This document shows, one piece after another, positions 1 to 11,874 of a stretch of DNA of 64,000 bases. A model generated the notes under the pieces. It was not told the DNA's origin. It made no database searches and saw nothing but the letters and a program-made list of their open reading frames with translations. The translations under genes and the position numbers were made by a program. Source of the stretch: Cepaea nemoralis (Eukaryota > Mollusca > Gastropoda > Stylommatophora > Helicidae); NCBI GenBank assembly GCA_014155875.1, contig JACEFZ010021378.1:1-64000 (forward strand). Reading direction: 5' to 3'. The number at the start of each line of letters is the position of its first letter. Within the stretch, counting starts at the first letter, position 1.

Positions 1-4
1 ATGA

Positions 5-475
5 AAGTTTCCTTTAGCGGTCTACGAGGAGGACAAAGAGAAGATTGACCAGTACCTTCAACGCTTCGAGGCTATGTCAGTTGCTATGGGTCTGGAGCGT
101 AACAAATGGAATCTTAAGCTATCCCAGGGATTACGCGGGACGGGATACGAGGTTTATACTCGCCTGCCACCAGGACATGAGAACAATTATGATGAGTTAA
201 AGACGGCTCTGCTGAAACGATTCGAGGTTACGTCACATACCTACCGGAAAAAATTTCGAGCAGCGAAACGAGAACCGGGAGAGTTGTTTGCCGCCTACAG
301 TTTGCGTCTTAAATCTTATCTCCATAAGTGGATGGATTTGGCTGGGTTCGCACATGACTATGAGAGTCTGGAAGAGCTCATGGTGGTCGACCAGCTGAAG
401 AAGCAAATGTCTAAACCTCTCAGGACGTTCCTGGGAGAACAAGGAGCGGAACGTATTGACCTACCTCGTGAATAA
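5..475 (+). pseudogene. Gag capsid region of the Gmr1-like element (partial)
   Basis: The frame opens at a stop at 2-4 and reads a retrotransposon capsid with the usual opening pattern (acidic stretch, then IDQYLQRFE), followed by a helical, charged domain like gypsy/SCAN-type capsids. It would build the cytoplasmic particle that packages element RNA. The frame ends at 475 just after LGEQGAERIDLP. The following gag and knuckle sequence continues in another frame from 456, so a small indel near 456-475 has probably split one original gag-pol frame. A programmed frameshift is possible, but the many other lesions make decay likelier. Confidence 0.75.
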
Positions 476-2744
476 ATTAGCAGAACGGTTCGTCGAGGTA
501 CATGGGGAGGCAGGGGAAAACCTTTCCACCAACTCCAAAAGTCAAGAGAAACATGACAAGAAGAAAGCCAAAAACTCAGGAACAAAAAAGTGGGAACCTT
601 ATGTGCAAAAATCAGAGGATAGTTCAGAGAAGAAGAAGGAGGGAAGCAAGAGCACTTCAAGCTCTACACCTAAACGACCGTGGTCGGAGAAGTGGTGTTC
701 AATTTGTAAGTCACCCTCTCACAATACGAGGGACTGCAAATCGAAGGCTAAGAACCCTCACTTTGCAGCATGTCAAGTGACTTCCAAGGAGGTTGTCACG
801 GAAAATGCCAAGGTCAACAAGGAAGCTTGCCACCAGGAGAGCTCACTCAAGTCCGACAATAGAAAATCTGGGACAGGGAAATGGTGCAACCAATGCAAGT
901 CAAACACGCACAATGCTATTGACTGCAGGGGAAAGTCAGGAGACACTCAATTCGTCGTGTGCTCAGGAAAACCTAAGGTGGAGCCCACCGAACAGGTCGA
1001 GGCCGAGGAAGAGACTCCAGACCAGGAAAAACCACCTGTAGTGGAATTGGTAGAGGTTAACGGTCGTCAAGTGGAGTGTTTATATGACACAGGACTGGAC
1101 GGGGAGGCCGTGATTTCTGCGGATCTGGTACATCCAGAACAATTCACAGGTGAAACCTTGGATATACAGCCTGCACAGAAGAGTGCTGTAGTCATGAAGT
1201 TGCCCATTGCTAATGTGGAGATTCGGTCACGGTACTTCACCGGCACCATCAAGGCCGCTGTATTGACCGATCCCATTTTTCCAGTCATCCTAGGTTGCCG
1301 GTATGTCTTTCTGGGAATGCCCAGGGAGCCAATTCATATGGGAGCAATGCAGACTCGCTCTCAGAGGAAAACGGAAGAGGCAGACGCAATTGTGACTAAC
1401 CCAATGCCGGGGGAGCTACGAACTGCCCAGAGTGAGGATGATACTTTACGTCCTTGCTACAAAAAGCTGCAGAAAAGTGCTGATCCACCAGGACGGGGGC
1501 AGTACTACATGAAGAATAGGATACTCTACAGGAGAGCAGGAAGGGGAGACAACCTATACGGTCAGTTGGTCGTCCCGAAAGCTCATCGGTCCCAGATTCT
1601 TCATATGGGGCATACCATCTCCTTTAGTGGACACATGGGTATTGCCGCCACCATGCAGCGGATTTCCTGCCACTACTATTGGCCGGGAATGACAGATGAT
1701 GTGCGTCGGTATGTGAAGTCATGCCCTGAGTGCCAGAGGGTGGCACCGAAACACTGGACAGCACCGGTGATGTTGGGTGAGATGCCCATCATGAACTCTC
1801 TTTTCGAGAGGGTAGCCATCGATATCGTGGGTCCACTTCCCAGAACTAGGAAGAGGAACATGTATATACTCACAATGGTGGATTGCTGTACAATGTGGGG
1901 TGAAGCCATACCGTTGACCACGATTGACTCGAAAAGAGTGGCGGACGCACTGATGGAGGCCTTTACCAGATTAGGCTTTCCGGATCAAATTCTGACGGAT
2001 AATGGATCTCAGTTTTGTGGAAAACTCATGGAGGAGGTATTTAGGGTGTTTCACTCTAACCACATACATACCAGCCCTTACCACCCCCAAGCCAATGGAC
2101 AAGTAGAGCGTTTCAACGGCACGTTGATGACAATGCTCAGGAAACTAGCGCAAGAAAAACCTGATAGGTGGGATGAATATATCCCAGCAGCACTCTTTGC
2201 CTATCGGGAAGTTCCTCATGGCTCAACAGGACTACCACCCGCTACGTTGCTGTTTGGTCGTCCAATCAAAGGACCGTTGGAAGCCATGTTGAGGAGTTAG
2301 ACTGAAGAGGGGACGTCAGAAGAAGTGATCTCATCCTATCAATACGTGGAGGAACTGAAAGAAAAACTCCACAAGGGATGGACTCTGGCAAATCAAAACT
2401 TGAAAAAGGCCAGGAAAAGACATGCGGCTTACTACAACCGTAGGTCTAAAGAAAGATCTCTAGAGGTAGGAGATAAAGTCTTGTTGTTACTTCCCAACGG
2501 GAAACAACAAACTGGAGATAGGTTGGCAAGGACCATTTCCCGTGGAAAGGGTGATATCCAGAACCAACTATCAGATCCGGATCCGGGGAAAGTCGAAGAT
2601 TTTCCATATCAATCTCTTGCGGAAATACGAAGAGAGACCCGGAGACAAGGCAGCTCACCTCATGGCAATGGCAGTTGCAGTGGAGACAGAAGTGGGAACC
2701 AGCGAGGGCAGGGAATATCCCTTAGTACACCAGGAAACTTATAG
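456..2744 (+). pseudogene. Nucleocapsid knuckles, protease and integrase of the Gmr1-like element
   Basis: Domains in order: two CCHC zinc knuckles of form CX2CX4HX4C (CSICKSPSHNTRDC near residue 80 and CNQCKSNTHNAIDC near residue 145); an aspartic protease centre DTGLDG near residue 210; the integrase HHCC zinc domain (HMGH, GHMG, CPEC) near residues 385-430; then the DDE core (AIDIVGP, LTDNGSQF, and the E in GQVERFNGTL) near residues 455-560. An in-frame TAG at 2298-2300 interrupts integrase; the same frame then continues to 2744. Past about 2509 the true integrase C-terminus moves to another frame, so the last 230 bases of this frame are out of phase. Integrase stands before RT, the Gmr1 signature. 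Confidence 0.85.
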
Positions 2745-3009
2745 GGATGTGCAAGTGAACCCTGATCTGACCTCCCAGGAGAGGGAAAGGATAACCCAGG
2801 TTCTCAAGTCTCATAAGGAGATACTGACTGATAAACCAGGACGAACGAGGTTGGTGGAGTTCGAGATGACTTTGACCACACAGGAGCCTGTTCGCCAAAA
2901 GGTTTACTCAGTGCCATTCTCTAAAGAAAAGGCCCTGGAGGAGGAAATAAAAAAACGGCTGGAGGATGACGTGATTGCACCATCCACATCCCCATACAAT
3001 GCGGGGTAG
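2509..3009 (+). pseudogene. Integrase C-terminus (GPF module) and RT N-terminus
   Basis: This frame resumes integrase after a frameshift near 2500. It holds the GPY/F-like module (GWQGPFPVERV) followed by HINLLRKY, the usual end of gypsy integrase, with no chromodomain visible. It then runs through a linker into the RT N-terminus: the EEEIKKRLEDDVIAPSTSPY segment is the family's lead-in to RT motif 1. It breaks at a TAG at 3007-3009, and the following RT is in the next frame. The short VLV-type strand normally found at this junction is missing, so a few codons have been lost. Confidence 0.8.
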
Positions 3010-4171
3010 TTTGTTACGCAAACCAAGTGGAGAACACAGGTTGTGTATAGATTACCGACTGCTGAACAGTCACACACAATTTCAGGTGGAACCTTTGCCG
3101 AATCCAACTCAGCTATTAACTAGGCTCCATAAGGCTCGGTACTTTTCAAAGGTGGATCTGAGTCGGGGGTACTATCAGATACCAGTCAAACCGGAGATTC
3201 GACCACTGTTAGCTTTCAGTACACCCAGTGGGCACTACGAATTCAAGGTCATGCCCTTTGGACTCAGCAATGCACCTAGTGTGTTTACACGCATGATGAG
3301 GACTTTACTTGATCCTTTACAGGATCCGTCCATCATCTCATTCATGGATGATATTCTGATTTCCAGTGACAGCCTGGATGACCACTTACAATCCTTGGAG
3401 AGAGTGTTTAATAGACTCAAGGAAGCAGGGCTTACTGCTCGTCCAACCAAGTGCATGATTGGTTACCAGACTCTGGAATTTCTAGGTCACACCATCACTC
3501 CAGGACACATTGTCCCAGAAGAGAAGAACCTGGAGAAAATCAGAAATGCACCAAGGCCAAAAACGAAGAAGGATGTGCGATCTTTTCTCTCGTTGTGTGG
3601 GTTCTACCACAAATTTATCCCACATTTCACTGAACTGGGAGCTCCGTTGACGGAAACCTTGAAAAAGGGATTACCGGATCAAATCATTTGGACACCAGAA
3701 TGTGAGAATGCCTATAGTCAGTTAAAGGAGGCCTTGGTCAGCAAACCTGTATTACAGCTCCCTGACCTTTCCAAACCATTTGTGTTGAGAACGGATGCGA
3801 GTGCGATTGGAATTGGAGCCGCTTTGTTACAGGAAGGAAAAGACGATGCTTCGGTTTTGAAACCTGTGGCATACGCAAGTAAGACACTTCTACAGGCGGA
3901 GAGGAATTATTCAACCGTCGAGAGAGAGTGCTTGTCCCTTGTATGGGCAGTGCAAAAATTTCAGCCATATTTGTATGAAGTTAAGTTTCGGGTCCAGTCG
4001 GATCATCAGCCCCTGATGTTCCTGGCTACTTCTCTGAAGCTCAACGCACGTTTGATGCGGTGGTCGTTGTTACTTCAACCGTATAATTTCACAGTAGAGT
4101 ACATTCCTGGGAAGGAAAATGTTGGAGCGGACTTCTTGTCAAAACACCCAGCTCCTGAAGAAGAGGAATGA
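2975..4171 (+). pseudogene. Reverse transcriptase and RNase H of the Gmr1-like element
   Basis: RT motifs are all visible: HRLCIDYRLLN, KVDLSRGYYQIPV, MPFGLSNAPSVF, the catalytic FMDDIL near residue 125, and LEFLGHTI. The connection is followed by RNase H with its acidic residues in RTDAS, ERECLSLVWA, QSDHQPL and GADFLSK. The enzyme would copy element RNA to DNA in the cytoplasmic particle. This is the longest clean segment of the element (398 codons) and ends at a normal stop just upstream of the polypurine tract, so RNase H is the last domain of Pol and nothing env-like follows. Confidence 0.9.
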
Positions 4172-4223
4172 ATCATCTGGATTTAACTCATGGTGGAGAA
4201 GAGTGAGATGGACTACTCTCTTA

Positions 4224-4231
4224 AGAGGGGG
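4224..4231 (+). promoter_or_regulatory. Polypurine tract of the Gmr1-like element
   Basis: A purine run (AGAGGGGG) lies five bases before the TGTCAC that opens the putative 3' LTR. In LTR elements this primes plus-strand DNA synthesis. Placement 50 bases after the RNase H stop supports the assignment. Confidence 0.6.
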
Positions 4232-4235
4232 CCTA

Positions 4236-6014
4236 TGTCACGAGCTCGCCATGAGTTAACCAGCTAATAATACCGACGTTTGCATGGCGTATATTTTCTA
4301 GGCCACAACAGTCGTACTAACAGAGTAAACACAGCTGCACAGGTTACATCGTGTCAGCCCATAAACACATTTGGTGGTGAGTGAGAAGGAATGGATACAT
4401 CGAGTGGGCAGTTCATTAACAGTTAGAATCACATATGATTGTCGGCTTAGGATATGGAATGGTTCCGTTTGTCATCTATACTGCCGGACATCAGACGGAA
4501 ATGGCTGCTGGGATTGTCACCACGGAACAGAAGATTGACAGTTTATCAACAGGTCGGAAGTGCCCGACTAGGGAGAAAACAGTGCATCTGTCAATTCTTG
4601 GTTTCCGGCACATCGAGAGGATTGACGGGGTTATTTGCAACTCTTTGTTGTAACTCGACAGAAACTCGCTGGCTTGTTTGAGAATCTAAACTATTACTGA
4701 CAACTTTGACAGGACTAAAGCCAGGAAAATGGATTCTTGACAAGGGATGATCTGCCACGGTGCCACCTGTGTGGGGGCATAAAGGATAACGTCACGTGGC
4801 CAACTTTGGTAGTTTGCCATATAAACCCGAGTTGGGATCAACTAGGGGGGACTTGAAAAATGCTCTAGTCAGAGTGCCAGGGCACTGCAGTGCTTAGTGG
4901 AAATAATATCTACCGTGTGTTAATTAGTGACTTAATTTTGCACGTGCCTATAATGGCAGATGTAGATATGATTGATAGGACTGCAGTAGTGTCATTTAAG
5001 GTATAACCTATTATAATATATTCGTTATAATTACTTTAGGCAGTAGCCTTGTTAAACTATAGTGTGATGATTAGCACTGTTAGTGGAAACTAGTTAGAGT
5101 AGAATAGTGATATTAACTCTGCTAGTTAAGAATAGATTAGTGAAGTGTTGATAAGCTTTACTAGTTGAGAATTGAGTAATGAGGGATAATTGGGATCTTC
5201 CCGTAGGTGTCCCTGGTGGGCGGGGTTCCGCATTCTGGTTGCTGATTTTTTCTTTGTCATAGCCTGATTCGGCTCTAGGTGGGTAGCTAATCTGCTCTGT
5301 GACTAAGTCTAGTTAGCTAAAGATCATTAAGCAAGGTGATAGGCTTACACTCAGCCGAAAGGATCAGTAACTAGTACTATCACCAGATGTGTTGTTTCTA
5401 TCCTAGGTTCCCTACCAGATCCAAGGAAACTCAACAAGTTTTTGGGAAAAAATCCAATCCCATTCGGAAGAACACCAGTTCAACAATCAATAAAGTTGCA
5501 TACAGAACGTAACTAAAGCTAGAAGGAAGTTGATTCACCAAAGAGAGTGATGCGTACTGATGCACCACACAGCATCAGACAGTAGTAACTAAATGAGAAC
5601 AGTCTAATAGTTACCTAGTGTTATATAATCTCGTGTAATAGAACACAAGACATTATACGTGAGGCTAGATAGACACGAGTGAGGATCAATAACATTAACA
5701 ATTAACATTAATGACGGTGTACACACTACAAAGGACTTGTGCAGTTTTTTTTAAGGAACGATAGGAACGGACATTGTGTAGGGTGCAACCGGTCCATGAT
5801 TAACTGTTAATACCACCGGTGTCTATTTCGGATGTTCATGAAATTGGATTACCAGAGGTCTACAGAGGCAAAGCAGTATCCGGCAAGATGGTTTCGGCAA
5901 CGGGTGAGAAGTACATGTTCTGACGTACCGTGCTGTGGTCTATCTTTGCTGGGATCAGCTGACTGGGTTGCTGTCTGAGAGTCAGAGTCTACACACTTTA
6001 TAGAACACGTCACA
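4236..6014 (+). repeat. Putative 3' LTR of the Gmr1-like element
   Basis: It begins TGTCACGAGC immediately after the polypurine tract. An AATAAA-type signal lies near 5490. A candidate end is the CGTCACA at about 6008-6014, roughly an inverted match to the start. Its length of about 1.8 kb is long, like the other LTR-like repeats in this window. No 5' LTR is in view, so neither the end nor a target duplication can be confirmed. No convincing gene lies inside. Confidence 0.5.
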
Positions 6015-6651
6015 CATTTTCTTCACATACACGTCTCATATACGTTACACTTTTATTTTAATAAATTACTCTTTATTAATTTCTAGAAGCAAGAGTTGTT
6101 GAGTATGTTGCGTTGAGGACGTTTGAGAAGGGGGCATAGTACGACAGTGTGAGAGTGATAGGAAAAGGTGTCCATAGGCTGATGGAGTGTGTTGGACGGA
6201 AGCTGGTGGATTCTCCAGAATATTGAGAGGGAAAAAATATTATAATGTGGGTGTCGGCTCTCTTCACTCCAGGGACGACACTGTAAAGGAGGACACGACA
6301 GTAGCATAACGGCGCTGCCCGGGCGAAATTTCGAGTTACAAATCTACCCAAAGTATTTCAGGATCCTCGCCGATGCTACGGAGTTCTTGCACTGAGCTGA
6401 GTTTTTCAAGACTCAGGTTTGAGTTAGGAGGAAAACGGAGCACTTATGGGTTAAACCCGTGTGCCGTGATGTTGATCCAACGACTAAACTAAACTAAGCG
6501 CTTATGTCAGGTTCAGATTGGGAGAAGATTTCGAAATATGTCAAAGTTTTGGATTTATTCTTTCAGACCACGGTCCTGCTTGGCAGTCAAGATTTTGTTT
6601 CATGTAGCTGTGTATTGCCACTGCAATCATGGTTGACAAAGCGTACACGAT

Positions 6652-7191
6652 GATGATCCGGGCTACATAGCTAAATTTAAGGCAGCATGTATTAATGACT
6701 TCAGTGAACGTGTAGCTAATATGACAAGTATTTAAATACTACAGATTGCAACAGCACTTGATCCACGCTACAAATACCTGAAGTGTTTGTCAAAAGATGC
6801 AAAAGAACGAACTTGGTCCCGTATTGAACAACAAATAGCAGTTAATGTTCATGTTGAGCAGATGGAGACTGCTGCAACGAATGATACTGACATTGACAAT
6901 GAAACTATATGTGAAACAAATGAAGAGAATATTAAGCTAATTGAGTCTGAAATGGATAAGAAAGTTGCTGAATCGGTTGACCCTTTACAATGGTGGAAAC
7001 TTAATGAACACCGATATCCAAAATTGGCATTCTTTGTCAAGACCATTCTGTGCATATCATCTACCTCAATTCCATGTGAACGATTGTTCAGCTCTGCTGG
7101 TTATATTGTTATTAAGACGCGCTCGTCACTTGAAGCAAATACTGACAACATACTCGTGTGTTTGCATAGTTGGTTATTAGATGACATATGA
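6652..7191 (+). pseudogene. hAT (Ac/ZBED1-type) transposase, C-terminal part
   Basis: The fragment reads the late part of a hAT transposase: DPGYIAKFKAA, then ATALDPRYKYLK, and the C-terminal dimerisation domain with WWKLNEHRYPKLA, STSIPCERLFSSAG and the final helix (NILVCLHSWL). This order matches ZBED1/Ac-type transposases, which excise and reinsert the element in the nucleus. One in-frame TAA at 6733-6735 interrupts it, a frameshift lies just upstream, and the N-terminal BED finger and first catalytic aspartate are absent. The frame upstream of about 6650 still shows weak hAT similarity (VLPLQSWLTK). Confidence 0.85.
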
Positions 7192-7335
7192 ACAAGACAA
7201 TCCATAGTTATTTAGATTTTTGACAAATACGACTATAATGTGAGTTATATGACTATAACTGTTTTGCTTTAATCGAAATTAACCATTACTTAATCGTTAA
7301 TTTTTCAAAAGTTAACTATTAAATTTAAATTAATC

Positions 7336-7483
<148 letters not shown>

Positions 7484-7571
7484 CCTATTAAGAGAGGGAT
7501 ACGTATTGACTGCAGACAACGAACAAGATCAGCAACATTTAGTAGATGCAGTTATTGTGTACAGTAAACTA

Positions 7572-7988
7572 CTACTCTCTCTCTCTCTCTCTTTCTCTCC
7601 CTGTTTCTAAATATCCCTCCGTCTGTTATTTATTATATAGCTTCCTGTTGTAATCTCTCTCTCTCTCCCTATTTCTGCCTGTGATTTTTATTTCGTTATA
7701 CGTCGCTCGTGGTCTTTCTATCTATCTCTAACTCTTTCATTCTCTGTTACTTATTCGGTAGATGCATGTCCGTCTCTCTCTCTCTCTCTCTCACCCACTC
7801 TGTTGCCTCTTCTGTCGCTATGCCTGTCTCATTTACTCCAAGTAATGGCCACCCTAGCGAACGTGTATGGATCTAGTAACCTAAGCATCCATGGTTTTGG
7901 AGAAAAGGAAGTGTCAGTGAGCCGACTGAAGAAGTGCTTAATGTTGAGACATAGCAGAAGGACAACGAGGTCTTATTGCGGGCAATAG

Positions 7989-8027
<39 letters not shown>

Positions 8028-8160
8028 CCTGCGTGCGTGCATGCGTTCGTGCGTGCGTGCGCTCGTGCGTGTGTGTCTGTGTGGCTGTGTGTGTCTGTGT
8101 GTGTGTGTGTGTTTCTCTGTGTGTCTGTATGTATGTGTGTGTGTGTGTGTGTGTGTGTGG
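7572..8160. repeat. CT-rich and GT-rich microsatellite cluster
   Basis: Several (CT)n runs occur at 7572-7600, 7655-7670 and 7773-7793, then (GT)n with GCGT variants at 7989-8158. Long Cys/Val and Thr/His reading frames across this stretch come only from the dinucleotide repeats and are not genes. Confidence 0.9.
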
Positions 8161-9827
8161 TCGACTATCCAATAACGCTGTTGTTACGATAATGAAGATT
8201 CCACTGTACAGGAAACAGGGCTAAAACAGTAAGTACACAGCGTCCGCCATTTATTGTATCGTTCCCGTGGCCTAGCCATGAAAACATTTGTGTGTGGCAG
8301 TCTGTTCAAAAAACCTTTAACAACGTGCATGTGCATATTGAAAAACACATATACACATATGTACAATCTGTGGTCACCGATTTATCAAGAATGCTGGATA
8401 TCTCCAACAGTTGCTGCACTTCCGTCTCTTGTAACCACGCCTAGATTAGTGTATAAGTATGGTGATAACTGTTTTTCATTCCGAATGATTTTATGAACAT
8501 GAATAGAACCAAACATATCTGACGGTAACGACATGCCCAGAAATATCCACTGTGTGAAACGACCTTCTCATAAAATTGGAGCACTTATAGATCAGAATTC
8601 CCATTCTCTAACTTTATTCAGGCGCTCGATCTTATTTTTGTGAGTAACATTTGTGGCATGATTGTTAGTAGTCATAATACGACATTGTTTATGATTTATC
8701 TGTTCAACAATATTCGCATTCAATTGCTCCTCGTCATTGTGTTGTATTTATAAACACATATTTTAACATATCACTAGATAAATACCCACTGACATAAATA
8801 TCATTCAACATTTTGGTTAATATTTTTACTCCAGTTTCTCCCAGTGTTCCAATTTGACTATTGTGATTCCATCTGACCAGGCTGGTTTTGCTTTCTTCAT
8901 ATGTTCGATACCGTCAGTGACTTCTTAGAATACGATGAATACTAAATGTTTTCTTATGTTAATTCTTTCTTTTCTCAATCATTTCATTTACTTATATACT
9001 CATGTCATCTTTTCACTATAATACCTTCCTCCAATAATTTCTTTCCTGTTTATGATTTCAAACACCTTGTGTTTACTATTTTGTTCATCCCTTGAGCTCA
9101 TCCCTTGTGCCTGTGCATATTTTATATCAAGATAGTCAGCGGATATCATTGCATGGACAATGGGTTTGGTCTCTCACACGTGTGGTTACTACCAAGAAAT
9201 AATTCAATGAAACTCTACGCGCTTTTCAAATACTTAGAACATCGTGTCTAAACATAATGTTTTCAGCATGAAGGTCATCAAGGACAGTACATGACATGTA
9301 ATCAAGGGATGCAAACAAAATATTCGTTTCAGCAGTAAGGGCGAGACTGTCCATGGTTCTGAGTCCCGGACTATATACTTCCCCTCTTACAATTATTTAC
9401 AAAACGACACCTAAATGATCACTAAGATAACACAACTTTTAGAACAAGAGATCAGAGAATATTCTTAGAGACTCAGTCTTTGAAAATGATACTAAGCAAA
9501 AGATAGTGATATAAGGCTAGGACTGGTTCTGAGGGCTGTTTCATCATTAAACTAGAGAAGACACAACAGTTCACCGTCTGTTAAATGTTACAGCGGCAGG
9601 TGTTAGGCAGGAACTCACCTGACACTGAGGACCTCATTCTGGAAACTCTAGACTGGTGTCGCGGATGTATAGTATCTGATCTGATACGTAGACCCAGGTC
9701 TGTATTCTGGCCTTTCCCTTCAGGTTTCTGCTGCTTGAGTGACATGCATTGATAGCCCAGTCTCGATTTTTACTTAACAATTGTTAGTATTAATTCAATC
9801 ATCACTATTTCTATCAGAGATAATATT
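8161..9827. other. AT-rich stretch with no recognised gene
   Basis: I see no protein similarity, repeat ends or RNA gene here. Open frames are short and low in complexity. Confidence 0.6.

Positions 9828-9893
<66 letters not shown>
9828..9893. repeat. (ATC)n microsatellite
   Basis: About 22 near-perfect copies of ATC, with one GCC interruption at the right end. Confidence 0.97.
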
Positions 9894-10308
9894 GCCATCA
9901 TCATTGTCATTATTAGTATTATTAATATATTAATACTATTATTTTATTCATAGTTTACACCTGCCCCGTTGGTTACTCATCATATCGTTTTACTATTTGG
10001 CCAGTTAATGAATGCAATGCAAACATGCTATTTTTTGTGGCTTCTCATGTCCTGTGTTTTTGCATTCTAAGCATGTTACTATAAATAGCTGTAACAGAGA
10101 CACAAATCTTTGTCAGCCATTACAAATATAATATTACAATAATGGCCGGGAGCTCACTGTCTCATTGGCACAGACATATAATCATACAGTTAATATTCCC
10201 CTTGCACACCGTCCCCCACACCCCCGCTGCCAGTGTTGTGGTCCTCTGTCACTGCACTTGCCTCATTCAATCTCATGATTATATCCCGCTGCCAGAGCTT
10301 ATGCAATG

Positions 10309-10715
10309 CTTAAGTAAGAAATTGATGTCAATAAGTCAGGATTCGCCGCATGATGCTAAAAAACGTGGGCTTTTCTTGGCTAGGCAGGCTTTATCTTAGT
10401 GCTGGCGTGGATCCTTTTCTCCTTAACCTCATTCATCAATGTTCCATTCTGCTTGACACGCTTTAGGCAGTCTAGTCGGCAATTGCTCTGCCTGATGTGT
10501 TGAGTCCTCGCATTGTTCTTCTTGGGGATGATGCGGCTGACAACATGCTTATTGACTTCGACACCAACAGCATTTGGGGTCACATTAAACACGCGGCTAG
10601 TGTTTCCCACGGTAGAGCTTGTGTGGGATACATCTCTGAATGGCGCCGTCGCTCTTAATATCAACATTATCCCCGCGCTTGTAGACGCCCGTATACTGCG
10701 ACAGATTGGTAACAT
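10309..10715 (-). pseudogene. RPL21: Processed pseudogene of ribosomal protein L21
   Basis: Read on the minus strand, the sequence follows eukaryotic L21e without introns: VYKRGDNVDIKSDGAIQRC (out of phase with the next part), then SRVFNVTPNAVGVEVNK, RIIPKKNNARTQHIRQS and CRLDCLKRVKQNG, and after another slip the typical C-terminus (NPDLLTSIS to IA and a TAA at 10309-10311). At least two frameshifts and internal stops disable it. The N-terminal 30 or so residues are not recognisable. L21 is a large-subunit ribosomal protein; intronless decayed copies are usually LINE-mobilised mRNA copies. I see no poly(A) tail or clear target duplication, so the copy is old. Confidence 0.85.
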
Positions 10716-10794
10716 ATTATTATTTGCGTCAAAAACAGAATGAATGGGAGAATAGATTTCTGGCGAGAGGCAAAGAAAGCTGGTCTCTATCCAT

Positions 10795-11334
10795 CCTCCC
10801 TAAAGTGTGAAGATGGCAACGAAAATTGATCTGAGAAGAACATATACAGCAGCACCTATAAATGCTTTAGTGATATGTGATCAAGTGATGGTTTACGTTT
10901 GTGATTTGTCATGGCAACAAAGATACAATCATCGTGTGTCAGGTCATGTGGAGGAAGGCGTTCTTGTCTCGGCCAATAGAAAACTATCTCGATCCCCTGT
11001 CATTGCACTTGCCTTATTTAATCATATGATTAAGGTATTTGCATTGTCATGTGTCAATCTTTGCAGTGGCTTATCCACGCTTTTCTTTCCAGAGGCCATG
11101 TTATACATCGCTGTTCTTTCCAATTCGCTGTGGTGGTTAACACGATGAACATAATCCAGTTCCCAAGATATAATGCTGTTCATGAAACAGTCTTCTGTGA
11201 ATTTAAGATATTGTAGAATCACAGTATTGTTCCCCTTCTTGGAACACGCTATTCTGATATTTGTAACATTCAAATGATCGCGGAACAGACATAACGTCTT
11301 ACGGGAGGTGCCTTGAAGGGATTACAACAAGAAT
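10795..11334. other. Unassigned AT-rich spacer
   Basis: An open frame at 10807-11148 shows no family I recognise. A short segment near 10990-11030 resembles 10240-10275 left of the RPL21 pseudogene, which may be a small interspersed repeat. Confidence 0.4.
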
Positions 11335-11757
11335 CGTTATAGCGAAGGCCGCATTTTGTAAGTTTGAAAACATGCTGACCAATATAAAGATGTCAATTCC
11401 AACGAGGAAAAGAGTGTTACAGTGCTACACGGAACCTATACTTGTGTATGGTTGTGAAATGTGGACAATGAGCAGACAAGCTGAAAAACATAAACTGGCT
11501 TTCTTAGGAAAATGCAATGAACACTATGGGCAGACATAAAAATCCAATACGTAGGTCCTACAATAAGCAAACGAAAACCGTAAACTGATTGGGGGAATTA
11601 GACGCATACAGTCAACATTTGTTGGGGACATCAACAGAAGAAATAAACTGGACAGCTTGTTGATAAGTGGCAAGATTGAGGGTAAACGAATAAGGGGAAG
11701 GCAGAGAAGTAAATATCTAGAAAGTATGACTACATGGCACGGTCGAGACAACTAAAA
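11335..11757 (+). pseudogene. LINE 3' end (RT C-terminal region), family 1
   Basis: Broken frames read the C-terminal tail of an RTE/BovB-type polymerase: CYTEPILVYGCEMWTMS, then after a slip RRIQSTFVGDINRRNKLDSLLISGKIEGKRIRGRQR and YLESMTTWHGRDN. This order (YGCE.WT, KIEGKR.RGRQR, TWHGRD) is the family's C-terminus. It is 5'-truncated and frameshifted. Similar tails sit at about 19880-20000 (minus), 51690-51915 (plus) and 63045-63245 (minus), so one LINE family has left at least four dead 3' ends here. Confidence 0.7.
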
Positions 11758-11874
11758 GGGCGGATCCAAACTCGTATTCATGTGTAAGATAAGGACATGT
11801 GACCGCCCACGCCTATAGGCTTGGCCAACTTGACCAACTAGGGAAAGTTCAGTTACTCATGTTATTCTGGGTCG

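Larger units (their letters stand above)
1..6014 (+). mobile_element. Gmr1-like Ty3/gypsy LTR retrotransposon, 5' end outside window
   Basis: The coding order seen is gag, CCHC knuckles, protease, integrase, reverse transcriptase, RNase H. Integrase lies upstream of RT, as in Ty1/copia, while the RT and integrase motifs are Ty3/gypsy-like; this combination is known from the Gmr1 group of animal gypsy elements. A purine-rich tract and a TGTCAC start mark the 3' LTR near 4236. At least three frameshifts and one in-frame stop show the copy is dead. The 5' LTR and start of gag lie left of the window. The right end (about 6014) is an estimate. Confidence 0.85.

Noticed and set aside
456..475. Programmed gag/pol frameshift in the Gmr1-like element
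   Set aside because: The CCHC knuckles, normally part of Gag, lie in the downstream frame, and the element has several other frameshifts, so a mutation is the simpler account.
7873..8192. Cys/Val-rich and Thr/His-rich frames
   Set aside because: Produced by GT/CA dinucleotide repeats; the same applies near 27239-27361, 27660, 29954-30150, 47395-47953, 59378-59608 and 62542-62859.
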